Assembly (NCBI RefSeq): GCF_900187365.1
Contig: NZ_FYDG01000002.1
Coordinates: 434,001 to 498,000, forward strand
From: Rhodoblastus acidophilus
GTDB lineage: Bacteria > Pseudomonadota > Alphaproteobacteria > Rhizobiales > Beijerinckiaceae
DNA length: 64,000 nucleotides
Direction: 5' to 3'
Below the pieces are notes generated by a model. That model was given only the letters and a program-made list of their open reading frames with translations. It was not told the DNA's origin and did no database searches. A program made the position numbers and the translations under genes. Shown piece after piece: positions 31,816-39,384 of this stretch (position 1 is its first letter; every line of letters begins with the position of its first letter).

Positions 31816-32298
31816 ATGCTGCTCAATTTTCCCGGAAGCGAAGAGGTCAATTTCGGCGCGATCAAGCCGGAGATCGACGCGCTGCTGCAACAGGGCGTCG
31901 TCGCCTATCGCAGCGATTTTTCCCGCGCCGAAACTTTTTTCAAGCAGGCGCTCGACGCCGCGCCCGACGAACTCGCAACTTACTTCTGCCTCTACAAAAT
32001 TCACACCTACCATGGCGATCTCGACGTCGCGCTGGACATGGCGTTGTCCGGCCTGCGCAAGGCGGCGGCGCAGGCCGGCTGGCCCGACGACTGGCGGCGA
32101 TGGACGCCGCAAAACCCGTTCCCGGAGGGCGCCGGCCGCTTCGCGCTCTATACGTTGAAAGCCTTGGCCTTCATCCGCCTGCGCCGCGAAGAGGTCGCGC
32201 CCGCCAGGGAGATCCTCGACCGCCTCAAGACGCTCGATCCCCAGGGGGAAGTGGGCTGGCCGGTCGTCGCCGCGCTGTGCGAAGGCGTGGCCGGTTGA
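31816..32298 (+). CDS. Helical-repeat (TPR-like) protein heading the suf cluster
   Basis: A 160-residue protein with paired helices like tetratricopeptide repeats (AYRSDFSRAETFFKQALDAAPDE, FCLYKIHTYHGDLDVALDMAL, LYTLKALAFIRLRREEVAPAREIL). No signal or membrane segment is present. The start is the ATG at 31816 with GGAG seven bases upstream. The gene lies 70 bases before sufB on the same strand. Its role is not known to me; as a TPR-type scaffold it may aid assembly of the nif-associated Fe-S machinery. That is inference from position only. Confidence 0.7.
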   Translation: MLLNFPGSEEVNFGAIKPEIDALLQQGVVAYRSDFSRAETFFKQALDAAPDELATYFCLYKIHTYHGDLDVALDMALSGLRKAAAQAGWPDDWRRWTPQNPFPEGAGRFALYTLKALAFIRLRREEVAPAREILDRLKTLDPQGEVGWPVVAALCEGVAG

Positions 32299-32305
32299 GA
32301 CGGGC

Positions 32306-32321
32306 TGGCGCCACCCTTGCA
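32306..32321 (+). promoter_or_regulatory. Sigma-54 promoter before sufB
   Basis: TGGC (GG at 32307-32308) and TTGCA (GC at 32319-32320) are separated by exactly the required N10, closely matching TGGCAC-N5-TTGCA. The predicted start near 32332 lies about 37 bases before the sufB ATG. I found no TGT-N10-ACA activator site just upstream, so the activator is not established, although NifA is encoded 11 kb away. Confidence 0.6.
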
Positions 32322-32368
32322 TTTTGAGCTACGACTAGATCAATTAAAACCGCCGTCGGGATTCGGAC

Positions 32369-33829
32369 ATGAGCGAAGAAGCAGCTGCCCTGCAGGAACT
32401 GACCGAGCAAAAATACAAATACGGTTTCGTCTCCGACATCGAATCCGAATTCGCCCCCAAGGGCCTGAACGAAGACGTCATCCGCTTCATCTCGACGAAG
32501 AAGAACGAGCCGGAGTGGATGCTCGACTACCGCCTCTCGGCCTATCGCCGCTGGGTCAACATGGAGGAGCCCACATGGGCCAAGCTCCATTACCCCAAGA
32601 TCGACTTCCAGGACGCCTATTACTACGCGGCGCCCAAGGCCAAGGAAGGCCCGCACACCCTCGAGGATGTCGATCCCGAACTGCTGCGCACCTATGAGAA
32701 GCTGGGCATCCCCCTGCACGAGCAGGAAGTGCTGGCGGGCGTCGAACAGCGCCGCGTCGCGGTGGACGCGGTGTTCGACTCCGTCTCCGTGGTCACGACC
32801 TTCAAGGACGAACTGGCCAAGGTCGGCGTGATCTTCTGCCCGATTTCCGAAGCGGTGCACAGCCATCCCGAACTGGTGAAGAAATATCTCGGCTCCGTCG
32901 TGCCAGACACCGATAATTTCTACGCCACCCTCAACGCCGCCGTGTTTTCGGAAGGCTCATTTGTCTATATCCCGCCGGGCGTGCGCTGCCCGATGGAGCT
33001 TTCCACCTATTTCCGCATCAACGCCGCCAAATCCGGCCAGTTCGAGCGCACGCTGATCATCGCCGACGCCGGCGCCTATGTGTCCTATCTCGAAGGCTGC
33101 ACCGCGCCGCAGCGCGACGAAAACCAGCTCCACGCCGCCGTGGTCGAACTGGTGGCGCTCGACGACGCCGAGATCAAATATTCGACCGTGCAGAACTGGT
33201 TCCCGGGCGACGAGAACGGCAAGGGCGGCATTTACAATTTCGTCACCAAGCGCGCGGATTGCCGGGGAAAAAATTCCAAAGTGTCGTGGACCCAGGTCGA
33301 GACGGGATCGGCGATCACCTGGAAATATCCGTCCTGCATCCTGCGCGGCGAGAATTCGGTCGGCGAATTCTATTCCATCGCCATCGCCAACAATTACCAG
33401 CAGGCCGACACCGGCACGAAAATGATCCATCTCGGCAAGAACACGTCGAGCCGCATCATTTCCAAGGGCATTTCCGCAGGCAAGGCGCAGAACACGTATA
33501 GAGGCCTCGTCAGCATCAACGCCCGCGCCGACGGCGCCCGCAATTTCACCCAATGCGACTCGCTGCTGATCGGCGACCAGTGCGGCGCGCATACCGTGCC
33601 GTATATCCAGTCGAAAAACCCCAAGGCCATTCTGGAGCACGAGGCCACCACCTCGAAAATCTCCGATGACCAGCTGTTCTACTGCCTGTCGCGCGGAATC
33701 CCGACCGAGGAAGCCGTGTCGCTGATCGTCAACGGCTTCTGCCGTGAAGTCTTGCAACAATTGCCCATGGAATTCGCCGTCGAGGCGCAAAAACTCGTCG
33801 GACTCAGCCTCGAAGGGAGCGTCGGCTAA
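32369..33829 (+). CDS. sufB: Fe-S cluster assembly protein SufB
   Basis: A 486-residue scaffold subunit of the SufBCD complex, on which clusters are built from sulfur delivered by SufS. The N-terminal [44 protein letters not shown] and the C-terminal beta-helix ending ALIVNGF-like sequence are typical. A conserved Cys is visible in YLEGCTAP. The stop TAA shares a base with the sufC ATG (TAATG), indicating coupling. The length matches SufB rather than SufD. Confidence 0.95.
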   Translation: MSEEAAALQELTEQKYKYGFVSDIESEFAPKGLNEDVIRFISTKKNEPEWMLDYRLSAYRRWVNMEEPTWAKLHYPKIDFQDAYYYAAPKAKEGPHTLEDVDPELLRTYEKLGIPLHEQEVLAGVEQRRVAVDAVFDSVSVVTTFKDELAKVGVIFCPISEAVHSHPELVKKYLGSVVPDTDNFYATLNAAVFSEGSFVYIPPGVRCPMELSTYFRINAAKSGQFERTLIIADAGAYVSYLEGCTAPQRDENQLHAAVVELVALDDAEIKYSTVQNWFPGDENGKGGIYNFVTKRADCRGKNSKVSWTQVETGSAITWKYPSCILRGENSVGEFYSIAIANNYQQADTGTKMIHLGKNTSSRIISKGISAGKAQNTYRGLVSINARADGARNFTQCDSLLIGDQCGAHTVPYIQSKNPKAILEHEATTSKISDDQLFYCLSRGIPTEEAVSLIVNGFCREVLQQLPMEFAVEAQKLVGLSLEGSVG

Positions 33830-34578
33830 TGCTCGAGATCAAAGACCTGCATGTGAACGTCCACGGCAAGGAAATCCTGAAAGGCCTCAGCCTCAAGGTT
33901 CCCCCGGGCGAAGTGCATGCGATCATGGGGCCGAACGGCGCCGGCAAGAGCACCACATCCTACACCCTCGCCGGCCGCGCCGGCTACGAAGTGACCAAGG
34001 GCGAGATCGACTTTTTCGGCGAAGACGTCACGACGCTGGCGCCGGAGGAGCGCGCCGCGCGCGGCATCTTCCTGGCCTTCCAGTATCCGCTGGAAATCCC
34101 GGGCGTCTCCACGATGAATTTCCTCAAAACCGCGATGAATTCGCAGGCGAAAATTCGCGGCGAAAAGGAACTCAACGCCGCCGAATTTTTGCGCGCAGTG
34201 CGGGCGGCCGCGAAGGAGCTGAACATTTCGGAAGACATGCTCAAGCGCCCGCTCAATGTCGGCTTTTCCGGCGGCGAGAAGAAGCGCAACGAGACCCTGC
34301 AAATGGCGCTGCTCAAGCCCAAGCTGGCGATCCTCGACGAAATGGACTCCGGCCTCGACATTGACGCACTGAAACTGGTGGCGGAGGGCGTCAACAAGCT
34401 GCGTTCCCCCGAACGCTCGTTCCTGGTCATCACCCATTACCAGCGCCTGCTCGACTATATCGTGCCGGACGTGATCCACATTCTCGCGGGCGGCAAGATC
34501 GTGCTTTCGGGCGACAAGAGCCTCGCCCTGCAACTGGAACAGAACGGCTATGACGCCGTGATCGCCAAGGCAGCATGA
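33829..34578 (+). CDS. sufC: Fe-S cluster assembly ATPase SufC
   Basis: A 249-residue ABC-type ATPase of the SufBCD complex. Walker A MGPNGAGKSTTSY, Q-loop FLAFQYPLEIPGV, signature FSGGEKKRNE and Walker B LAILDEMDSGLDIDAL are present. The MDSGLD form after Walker B is typical of SufC. It drives conformational change of SufB/SufD during cluster assembly in the cytosol. It overlaps sufB by one base and is seven bases from sufD. Confidence 0.95.
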   Translation: MLEIKDLHVNVHGKEILKGLSLKVPPGEVHAIMGPNGAGKSTTSYTLAGRAGYEVTKGEIDFFGEDVTTLAPEERAARGIFLAFQYPLEIPGVSTMNFLKTAMNSQAKIRGEKELNAAEFLRAVRAAAKELNISEDMLKRPLNVGFSGGEKKRNETLQMALLKPKLAILDEMDSGLDIDALKLVAEGVNKLRSPERSFLVITHYQRLLDYIVPDVIHILAGGKIVLSGDKSLALQLEQNGYDAVIAKAA

Positions 34579-34585
34579 GGTTTCC

Positions 34586-35860
34586 ATGACCGATTCGCTC
34601 TCAGAATCCCTGCTTGGCGCCATGGAGCAACGGCGCGGCGCCGTCGCGCCCTGGCTCGGCGCGTTGCAGGGCCAAGCCACGGAAGTCTTCAAGCGCGAGG
34701 GGCTTCCGAACCGCCGCGTCGAGGCCTGGCGCTATTCCGATCTCGCCAAGGCTTTGCGCGATGACCCTGTCGCGGATGCGACGCCGGTCGTTCCGCCCTC
34801 GCTGCAGCGCGCGGCGCTCGCCGCCTTCGTCGATGGCGCGCTCGACGATAACGCGTCGAGCTACGCCCAGATCGGCGCGGTCAATTTGCGCACGGCCTTG
34901 GGCGAAAAAGACTCGCCGCTGGCCGCGATCATCGGCAAGGTCTATCCGCAGGCCGGTCATCCCCTCGTCAATCTTAACACCGCCTTGCTCGAAGAAGGGC
35001 TCGCGCTGCGCGTGCCCGCTGGGACCAAACTCGACCTGCCGCTGCATCTGCGCTTCCTGTGGACTGGGGCAGGCTCGGACGGCCGTCACCTTCGCCTGCT
35101 GATCCAGCTTGAAGAAGGCGCCGAGGCGACGATTTACGAAACGCATGACGGCGCGCCGACCTTCTCGACCGTCGTCACCGAATTCACTTTGGCCAAGGGC
35201 GCAAAACTCACTCACATCCGCCAGGAATCGTTTTTGGCCGGCGCGCGGCAGGCGGCGGTCACCCTCGGCGAAATCGCCGACAAGGCCACTTATCGCGCCT
35301 TCTATTTCTCGCAGGGCGGCCAGTTCGCCCGCCACGAAGCGCTGCTGAAACTCGCCGGCGAGGAGGCCCATGCCGAACTCGACGGCGCCGTGATGGTGGC
35401 CGGCGGCCGCCATTGCGACAACACCACGGTGATCGAGCACGCCGCGCCCAACGCGACGTCAAATCAGGTGTTCCGCTCGGTGCTGGCCGGTTCGGCGCGT
35501 GGCGTCTACCAGGGCTGCATCAAGGTCGGGCAGGTCGCGCAGAAGACCGACGCGCGCCAGTTGAGCCGGGCGCTGCTGCTGTCGCACAAGGCCGAAATCG
35601 TCACCAAACCGGAGCTGGAAATTTTCGCCGACGACGTGAAGTGCAGCCACGGGGCCACCGCCGGCGAACTGGACGCCAACGCGCTGTTCTTCCTGCGGGC
35701 GCGCGGCATTCCCGAGGCCGAGGCGCGCGCGATGCTGATCGAAGCCTTCTTCGGCGAGGCGTTGGACAAGATCGAAAACGAAATTTTACGCGAGGCCGTC
35801 GCGAAAAACGTGAGCTTCTGGCTCACCACCCATGCCGGCGAGGCCGCCCATGTCGAGTAA
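34586..35860 (+). CDS. sufD: Fe-S cluster assembly protein SufD
   Basis: A 424-residue partner of SufB in SufBCD. The N-terminal helices include RVEAWRYSDLAKAL, and the beta-helix core ends with the diagnostic FADDVKCSHGATAGELDANALFFLRARGIP, containing the conserved His and Cys of the SufB-SufD interface. The start ATG at 34586 lies 7 bases after sufC. Its 3' end overlaps the likely sufS start by 11 bases in another frame. Confidence 0.95.
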   Translation: MTDSLSESLLGAMEQRRGAVAPWLGALQGQATEVFKREGLPNRRVEAWRYSDLAKALRDDPVADATPVVPPSLQRAALAAFVDGALDDNASSYAQIGAVNLRTALGEKDSPLAAIIGKVYPQAGHPLVNLNTALLEEGLALRVPAGTKLDLPLHLRFLWTGAGSDGRHLRLLIQLEEGAEATIYETHDGAPTFSTVVTEFTLAKGAKLTHIRQESFLAGARQAAVTLGEIADKATYRAFYFSQGGQFARHEALLKLAGEEAHAELDGAVMVAGGRHCDNTTVIEHAAPNATSNQVFRSVLAGSARGVYQGCIKVGQVAQKTDARQLSRALLLSHKAEIVTKPELEIFADDVKCSHGATAGELDANALFFLRARGIPEAEARAMLIEAFFGEALDKIENEILREAVAKNVSFWLTTHAGEAAHVE

Positions 35861-37097
35861 TCTCGCCCTCAAGGACATCCCGCATTTCGACGTGCGCGCC
35901 ATCCGCGAGCAATTTCCGATCCTTTCGCGCACGGTGCATGGCAAACCGCTGGTTTATCTCGATAACGGTGCGTCAGCGCAAAAGCCGCAGGTGGTGCTGG
36001 ACGCGCTGATGCGCGGTTATTCGGAAATCTACGCCAACGTTCACCGCGGCGCGCATTTCCTTTCCGGCGAATCCACCGTCGCCTTCGAACAGGCGCGCGA
36101 AACCTGCCGCGCCTTCGTCAACGCCGCCAAATCAGACGAAATCGTGTTCACCAAGGGCGGCACCGAGGCGATCAATCTGGTCGCCTCCTCGCTGGGCGCG
36201 GAAATCTCCGAAGGCGATGAAATCATCGTCTCGGAAATGGAGCATCACTCCAACATCGTCCCCTGGAATTTTCTGCGCGAGCGCAAGGGCGCGGTGCTGA
36301 AATGGGCGCCGGTCAAGGACGACGGGTCGTTTGACCTCGACGGTTTCGCCGCCCTGCTGACGCCGAAAACCAAAATCGTCGCCATCACCCATATGTCCAA
36401 CGTGCTGGGCACGCTGAGCCCGGTGGCGGAGATTGCAAAACTCGCCCATGGCGTCGGCGCCAAGGTGCTGATCGACGGCTGTCAGGGCTCTGTCCACGAG
36501 ATCGTGGACGTGCAGGCGCTCGACGTCGATTTCTATGTCTGCACCGGCCACAAGCTCTATGGCCCCACCGGCATCGGCTTTCTCTACGGCAAATACGACC
36601 TGTTGGCGTCGATGCAGCCGTATCAGGGCGGCGGCGAGATGATCGCCGACGTTTACAAGGACAAGGTGACCTACGCGGCCCCGCCGCATCGGTTCGAGGC
36701 GGGCACGCCGCCGATCGTCGAGGCCATCGGTCTCGGCGTGGCGCTCGATTTCATGATGAGCCTCGACCGCGGCGCGGTGGCGGCGCATGAGGCCGCGCTG
36801 CTCGCCCATGCGACGGAAGAAATCGACAAGATCGGCAAGATCCGCATTTTTGGCCGCGCGCCGCACAAGGGCGCGCTGGTGACCTTTGACGTGGAAGGCG
36901 CCCATCCGCAGGACGTCTCGACCATTCTCGACCGCGCCGGCGTCGCGGTTCGCGCGGGTTCCCATTGCGCGCAGCCGTTAATGACCAAGCTCGGCCTCAC
37001 GGCGAGCGCCCGCGCCTCCTTCGCGCTCTACAACACGCACGAAGAAGTCGAGATTTTCGTCAAAAGCCTGCGCCGCGTGCTGGAGCTGTTCGCATGA
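35850..37097 (+). CDS. sufS: Cysteine desulfurase SufS
   Basis: A 415-residue group II PLP enzyme that removes sulfur from cysteine for SufB. PLP lysine lies in CTGHKLYGPTGIG, the persulfide cysteine in VRAGSHCAQPLM, and substrate-binding segments include LDNGASAQKP and HRGAHFLS. ATG 35850 is preferred over the in-frame ATG 35832 because CGAGG lies upstream at suitable distance and the length then matches SufS. The 3' end overlaps sufT by 4 bases. No sufE or sufU gene is in the cluster. Confidence 0.93.
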   Translation: MSSNLALKDIPHFDVRAIREQFPILSRTVHGKPLVYLDNGASAQKPQVVLDALMRGYSEIYANVHRGAHFLSGESTVAFEQARETCRAFVNAAKSDEIVFTKGGTEAINLVASSLGAEISEGDEIIVSEMEHHSNIVPWNFLRERKGAVLKWAPVKDDGSFDLDGFAALLTPKTKIVAITHMSNVLGTLSPVAEIAKLAHGVGAKVLIDGCQGSVHEIVDVQALDVDFYVCTGHKLYGPTGIGFLYGKYDLLASMQPYQGGGEMIADVYKDKVTYAAPPHRFEAGTPPIVEAIGLGVALDFMMSLDRGAVAAHEAALLAHATEEIDKIGKIRIFGRAPHKGALVTFDVEGAHPQDVSTILDRAGVAVRAGSHCAQPLMTKLGLTASARASFALYNTHEEVEIFVKSLRRVLELFA

Positions 37098-37450
37098 ATG
37101 AGACGCCCGTTTTCAGCGACGAAGCCGTTCCGCTTCCCGAATGGACCGGCGATCTCGAACAGGACGCCATCGCCGGGATTCGCACGGTGTTCGACCCGGA
37201 AATTCCGGTGAACGTCTATGACCTCGGCCTGATCTACCGGCTCGACGTCTCCAATCCCGAGCAGATCGAAATCGACATGACGCTCACCGCGCCGGGGTGC
37301 CCGGTGGCGGGCGAACTGTTGAAGCGGGTGGAGCGGGCGGTGCTGCTCGCGCCGGGCGCCAAGGCGGTCAAGATGAACCTTGTGTTCGACCCGCCGTGGA
37401 GCCCCGCCAACATGTCCGACGAGGCCAAGCTGGAATTAGGGATGCTCTAG
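37094..37450 (+). CDS. sufT: SufT-like MIP18/DUF59 Fe-S maturation protein
   Basis: A 118-residue protein of the MIP18 family. IAGIRTVFDPEIPVNVYDLGLIY and MTLTAPGCPVAGEL (with the conserved Cys) are the family signatures, and the tail DPPWSPANMSDEAKLELGM is typical. SufT supports Fe-S protein maturation under high demand in several bacteria. The ATG at 37094 overlaps the sufS stop (ATGA), confirming membership of the suf operon. Confidence 0.9.
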   Translation: MNETPVFSDEAVPLPEWTGDLEQDAIAGIRTVFDPEIPVNVYDLGLIYRLDVSNPEQIEIDMTLTAPGCPVAGELLKRVERAVLLAPGAKAVKMNLVFDPPWSPANMSDEAKLELGML

Positions 37451-37488
37451 CCTCGATCGCGAAGCGACTCCCTTTATTGGAGGCAGGA

Positions 37489-37917
37489 ATGGAATTGTTC
37501 GCCGTTTGCAGCACATTCGAGATCGAGGACCATTCCGCGCGGGGCTTTGTCCTGCAAAAAGCCGTTGAAAAGGACGGGCAAAAGGTCGGCGAACCCTGGC
37601 CGATCGTGATTTCACGCAAGGGCAGAAACTACTACGGCTTTGAAAATTCCTGCCCGCACCAAGGCAAGCAGCTGGACGCCGGCCTGGAAGACTTCATGGA
37701 CGAGGCCGGCAATTTCATCGTCTGCCGCCACCATGGCGCGCAATTCGACCTTGACAGCGGCGCCTGCTTCTCAGGCCCCTGTCAGGGCCAGAATTTAAAG
37801 ACGATCCAGATCGTCGTCGATGACGGCGACGTCTGCATCGCCGGCGTCGAACTTTTCGAGGAAGACGGCCTGGACCTCGAGGACGAGGGACCGGGCGTGA
37901 TGATCACCAGCGACTGA
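37489..37917 (+). CDS. Rieske-type 2Fe-2S ferredoxin
   Basis: A 142-residue soluble Rieske protein. The cluster ligands are C-x-H in NSCPHQGKQLD and C-x2-H in VCRHHGAQFD, with 44-45 residues between the motifs, longer than in dioxygenase ferredoxins. An acidic tail (FEEDGLDLEDEGPG) ends the protein. There is no membrane anchor. ATG 37489 has GGAGG five bases before the spacer. Its place between sufT and the next gene suggests an electron donor or Fe-S sensor role in the nif accessory set, which is inference. Confidence 0.85.
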   Translation: MELFAVCSTFEIEDHSARGFVLQKAVEKDGQKVGEPWPIVISRKGRNYYGFENSCPHQGKQLDAGLEDFMDEAGNFIVCRHHGAQFDLDSGACFSGPCQGQNLKTIQIVVDDGDVCIAGVELFEEDGLDLEDEGPGVMITSD

Positions 37918-38015
37918 GTTTCGCCAAATCGCACAAACGCATGGCACCGGGCCGCAAGGCCCGAACGATGACGCGCGCTCGTCCGCCCGCCTCCACACCC
38001 AGCAGGAGCCCCGAT

Positions 38016-38768
38016 ATGCTCGACACGACCGAATTGGTGAAGCGCAAGAAGGCGATCAACATGGGCGTGGTCTTCGCGGACCCCGACCTGTTCCTCGCCC
38101 ATTTCGAGCCGTGGCTGGAGATCACCGCCTTCGTCTCGGCGCAGCGCGCCGGCGAAGCGACGACGTCCGCCGATGGCGTCACGCCCAAGCTCACGCCGCA
38201 GCAATTGAAGAGCGGCGGCGTCAGCGCGGTGGCGAACGACGCGCTGTCCGCCTTCGCCATGACGGCGGCGCTCAAGGGCGACCGCGCCGCGCTGGAAAAG
38301 GTCAAGTCGAGCCTGCTGGAAAAATTCGGCGTCGACTTTCCGGGCGCCCCGGCGTTCTGGAGTTTCGATGGCGACATCGCCGAGGCCGTCAGCCTGGAAG
38401 ACCATGTCGGCCAGGCCGCGCAAAAGCTGCTCGACGGCCCGCCGCCGCCGCCGCCGATGCGCGCCAAGGAAAACTGGAGCGCCGGCCTGCGCTTTCTCGA
38501 AAAGGCGCGCGGCTCCAATTTCGCCCAGGAAATCCTCTATGCGCTGGCGTTGTGGACGCGCGCCAAATGGACGGAGACGCTGGAAAAAGGCGTCGCCTTT
38601 CTCGCCCATATCGAGGATAATGTCCCCATCCTGCGCGAGGCGCTGGCCGAGTCCCGCAACGACGAGGCTTTCGTCGCCAACATGCTGTTGAAAATGGCGC
38701 CCGCGATCGAGCAGGATTTGTCGGACGAAGCGGCGGGGTTTCTGCGCTCGCTCGCCCGCCGCGCCTGA
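38016..38768 (+). CDS. Unknown protein in the suf/nif accessory cluster
   Basis: A 250-residue cytosolic protein I do not recognise. It starts MLDTTELVKRKKAINMGVVFADPDLFLAHFEPWLEI-like, is mainly helical (ALKGDRAALEKVKSSLLEKFG; FAQEILYALALWTRAKWTETLEKG), has a run of six prolines near residue 145, and ends in helices (MAPAIEQDLSDEAAGFLRSLARR). It has no cysteine-rich motif. The start ATG at 38016 has AGGAG seven bases upstream. It lies 98 bases after the Rieske gene and 12 bases before the ABM-fold gene, so it is probably in the same transcript. Base composition matches its neighbours. Confidence 0.7.
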   Translation: MLDTTELVKRKKAINMGVVFADPDLFLAHFEPWLEITAFVSAQRAGEATTSADGVTPKLTPQQLKSGGVSAVANDALSAFAMTAALKGDRAALEKVKSSLLEKFGVDFPGAPAFWSFDGDIAEAVSLEDHVGQAAQKLLDGPPPPPPMRAKENWSAGLRFLEKARGSNFAQEILYALALWTRAKWTETLEKGVAFLAHIEDNVPILREALAESRNDEAFVANMLLKMAPAIEQDLSDEAAGFLRSLARRA

Positions 38769-38780
38769 TCGGGAGCCGCC

Positions 38781-39101
38781 ATGACCTTCATCGCCATGAA
38801 CCGTTTCCGCGTCGCCCTGGGACGCGAGGCCGAATTCGAGGAGGTCTGGCGCAACCGCCAGAGCGACCTCCCGGACATGCCCGGCTTTGTCGTGTTCCAC
38901 CTGTTGCGCGGCGCCTCCGATGAGGAGGCGACCACCTTCGTCTCGCACACGATCTGGGAAAGCGAACAGGCTTTTGAGGCCTGGACCAAATCCGAGGCGT
39001 TCCGCCGCGCCCATTCCGGCGCGCCGAAGACGCAGGGGCTTTATCTCGGACCGCCGCGCTTCGAGGGCTTCGTCGCCGTCTCCGAAACGAAAAAAGTCTA
39101 G
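38781..39101 (+). CDS. ABM-fold (antibiotic biosynthesis monooxygenase-like) protein
   Basis: A 106-residue dimeric alpha/beta-barrel family protein: MTFIAMNRFRVALGREAEFEEVWRNR, MPGFVVFHLLRG and TIWESEQAFEAWTKSEAFRRAH are the hallmark segments. Close family types include heme-degrading IsdG/HmuQ proteins and small monooxygenases. The residues needed to choose between them are not decisive here. GGGAG precedes the ATG. It follows the unknown 250-residue gene by 12 bases and ends the suf-side run of plus-strand genes. A heme/iron link would suit the cluster but is inference. Confidence 0.8.
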   Translation: MTFIAMNRFRVALGREAEFEEVWRNRQSDLPDMPGFVVFHLLRGASDEEATTFVSHTIWESEQAFEAWTKSEAFRRAHSGAPKTQGLYLGPPRFEGFVAVSETKKV

Positions 39102-39137
39102 AGCGGCGGCGGCGCCGGCCGCAGCGGCGGCGTGAGT

Positions 39138-39162
39138 TCGCCAAGCCGCAGCGGCTTGGCGA
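39138..39162. terminator. Strong hairpin between convergent genes
   Basis: TCGCCAAGCC (39138-39147) and GGCTTGGCGA (39153-39162) form a perfect 10-bp stem with a GCAGC loop, between the ABM gene and the convergent kinase. No T-run follows on either strand, so it is at best an atypical bidirectional terminator. The rest of 39102-39384 contains no gene I can support. Confidence 0.4.
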
Positions 39163-39384
39163 GCAGCGGCGCGCCTGGGCGGACGGACCCCGTTCGAGTC
39201 CGCTGCGGATACCGGTCCGCGGCGCGAAGAAAACGCCGCAGGCGCGCGGGATTTCGGCGAGGGGCCAGACCATGCGCCCGCGAGATCGCCGTCGCGCACG
39301 GCGGCGTCGCGTTGGTCGGTTTCGGCCAGGTTCAGCGCGACCAGCGCCGCGTGCTCGACCAGGAGATTGCGCGCCCGCGCGGCC

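Noticed and set aside
37942-37956. TGGCAC motif resembling a -24 element upstream of the unknown 250-residue gene
   Set aside because: The following GC is at N9, not N10, so the spacing rules out a sigma-54 promoter.
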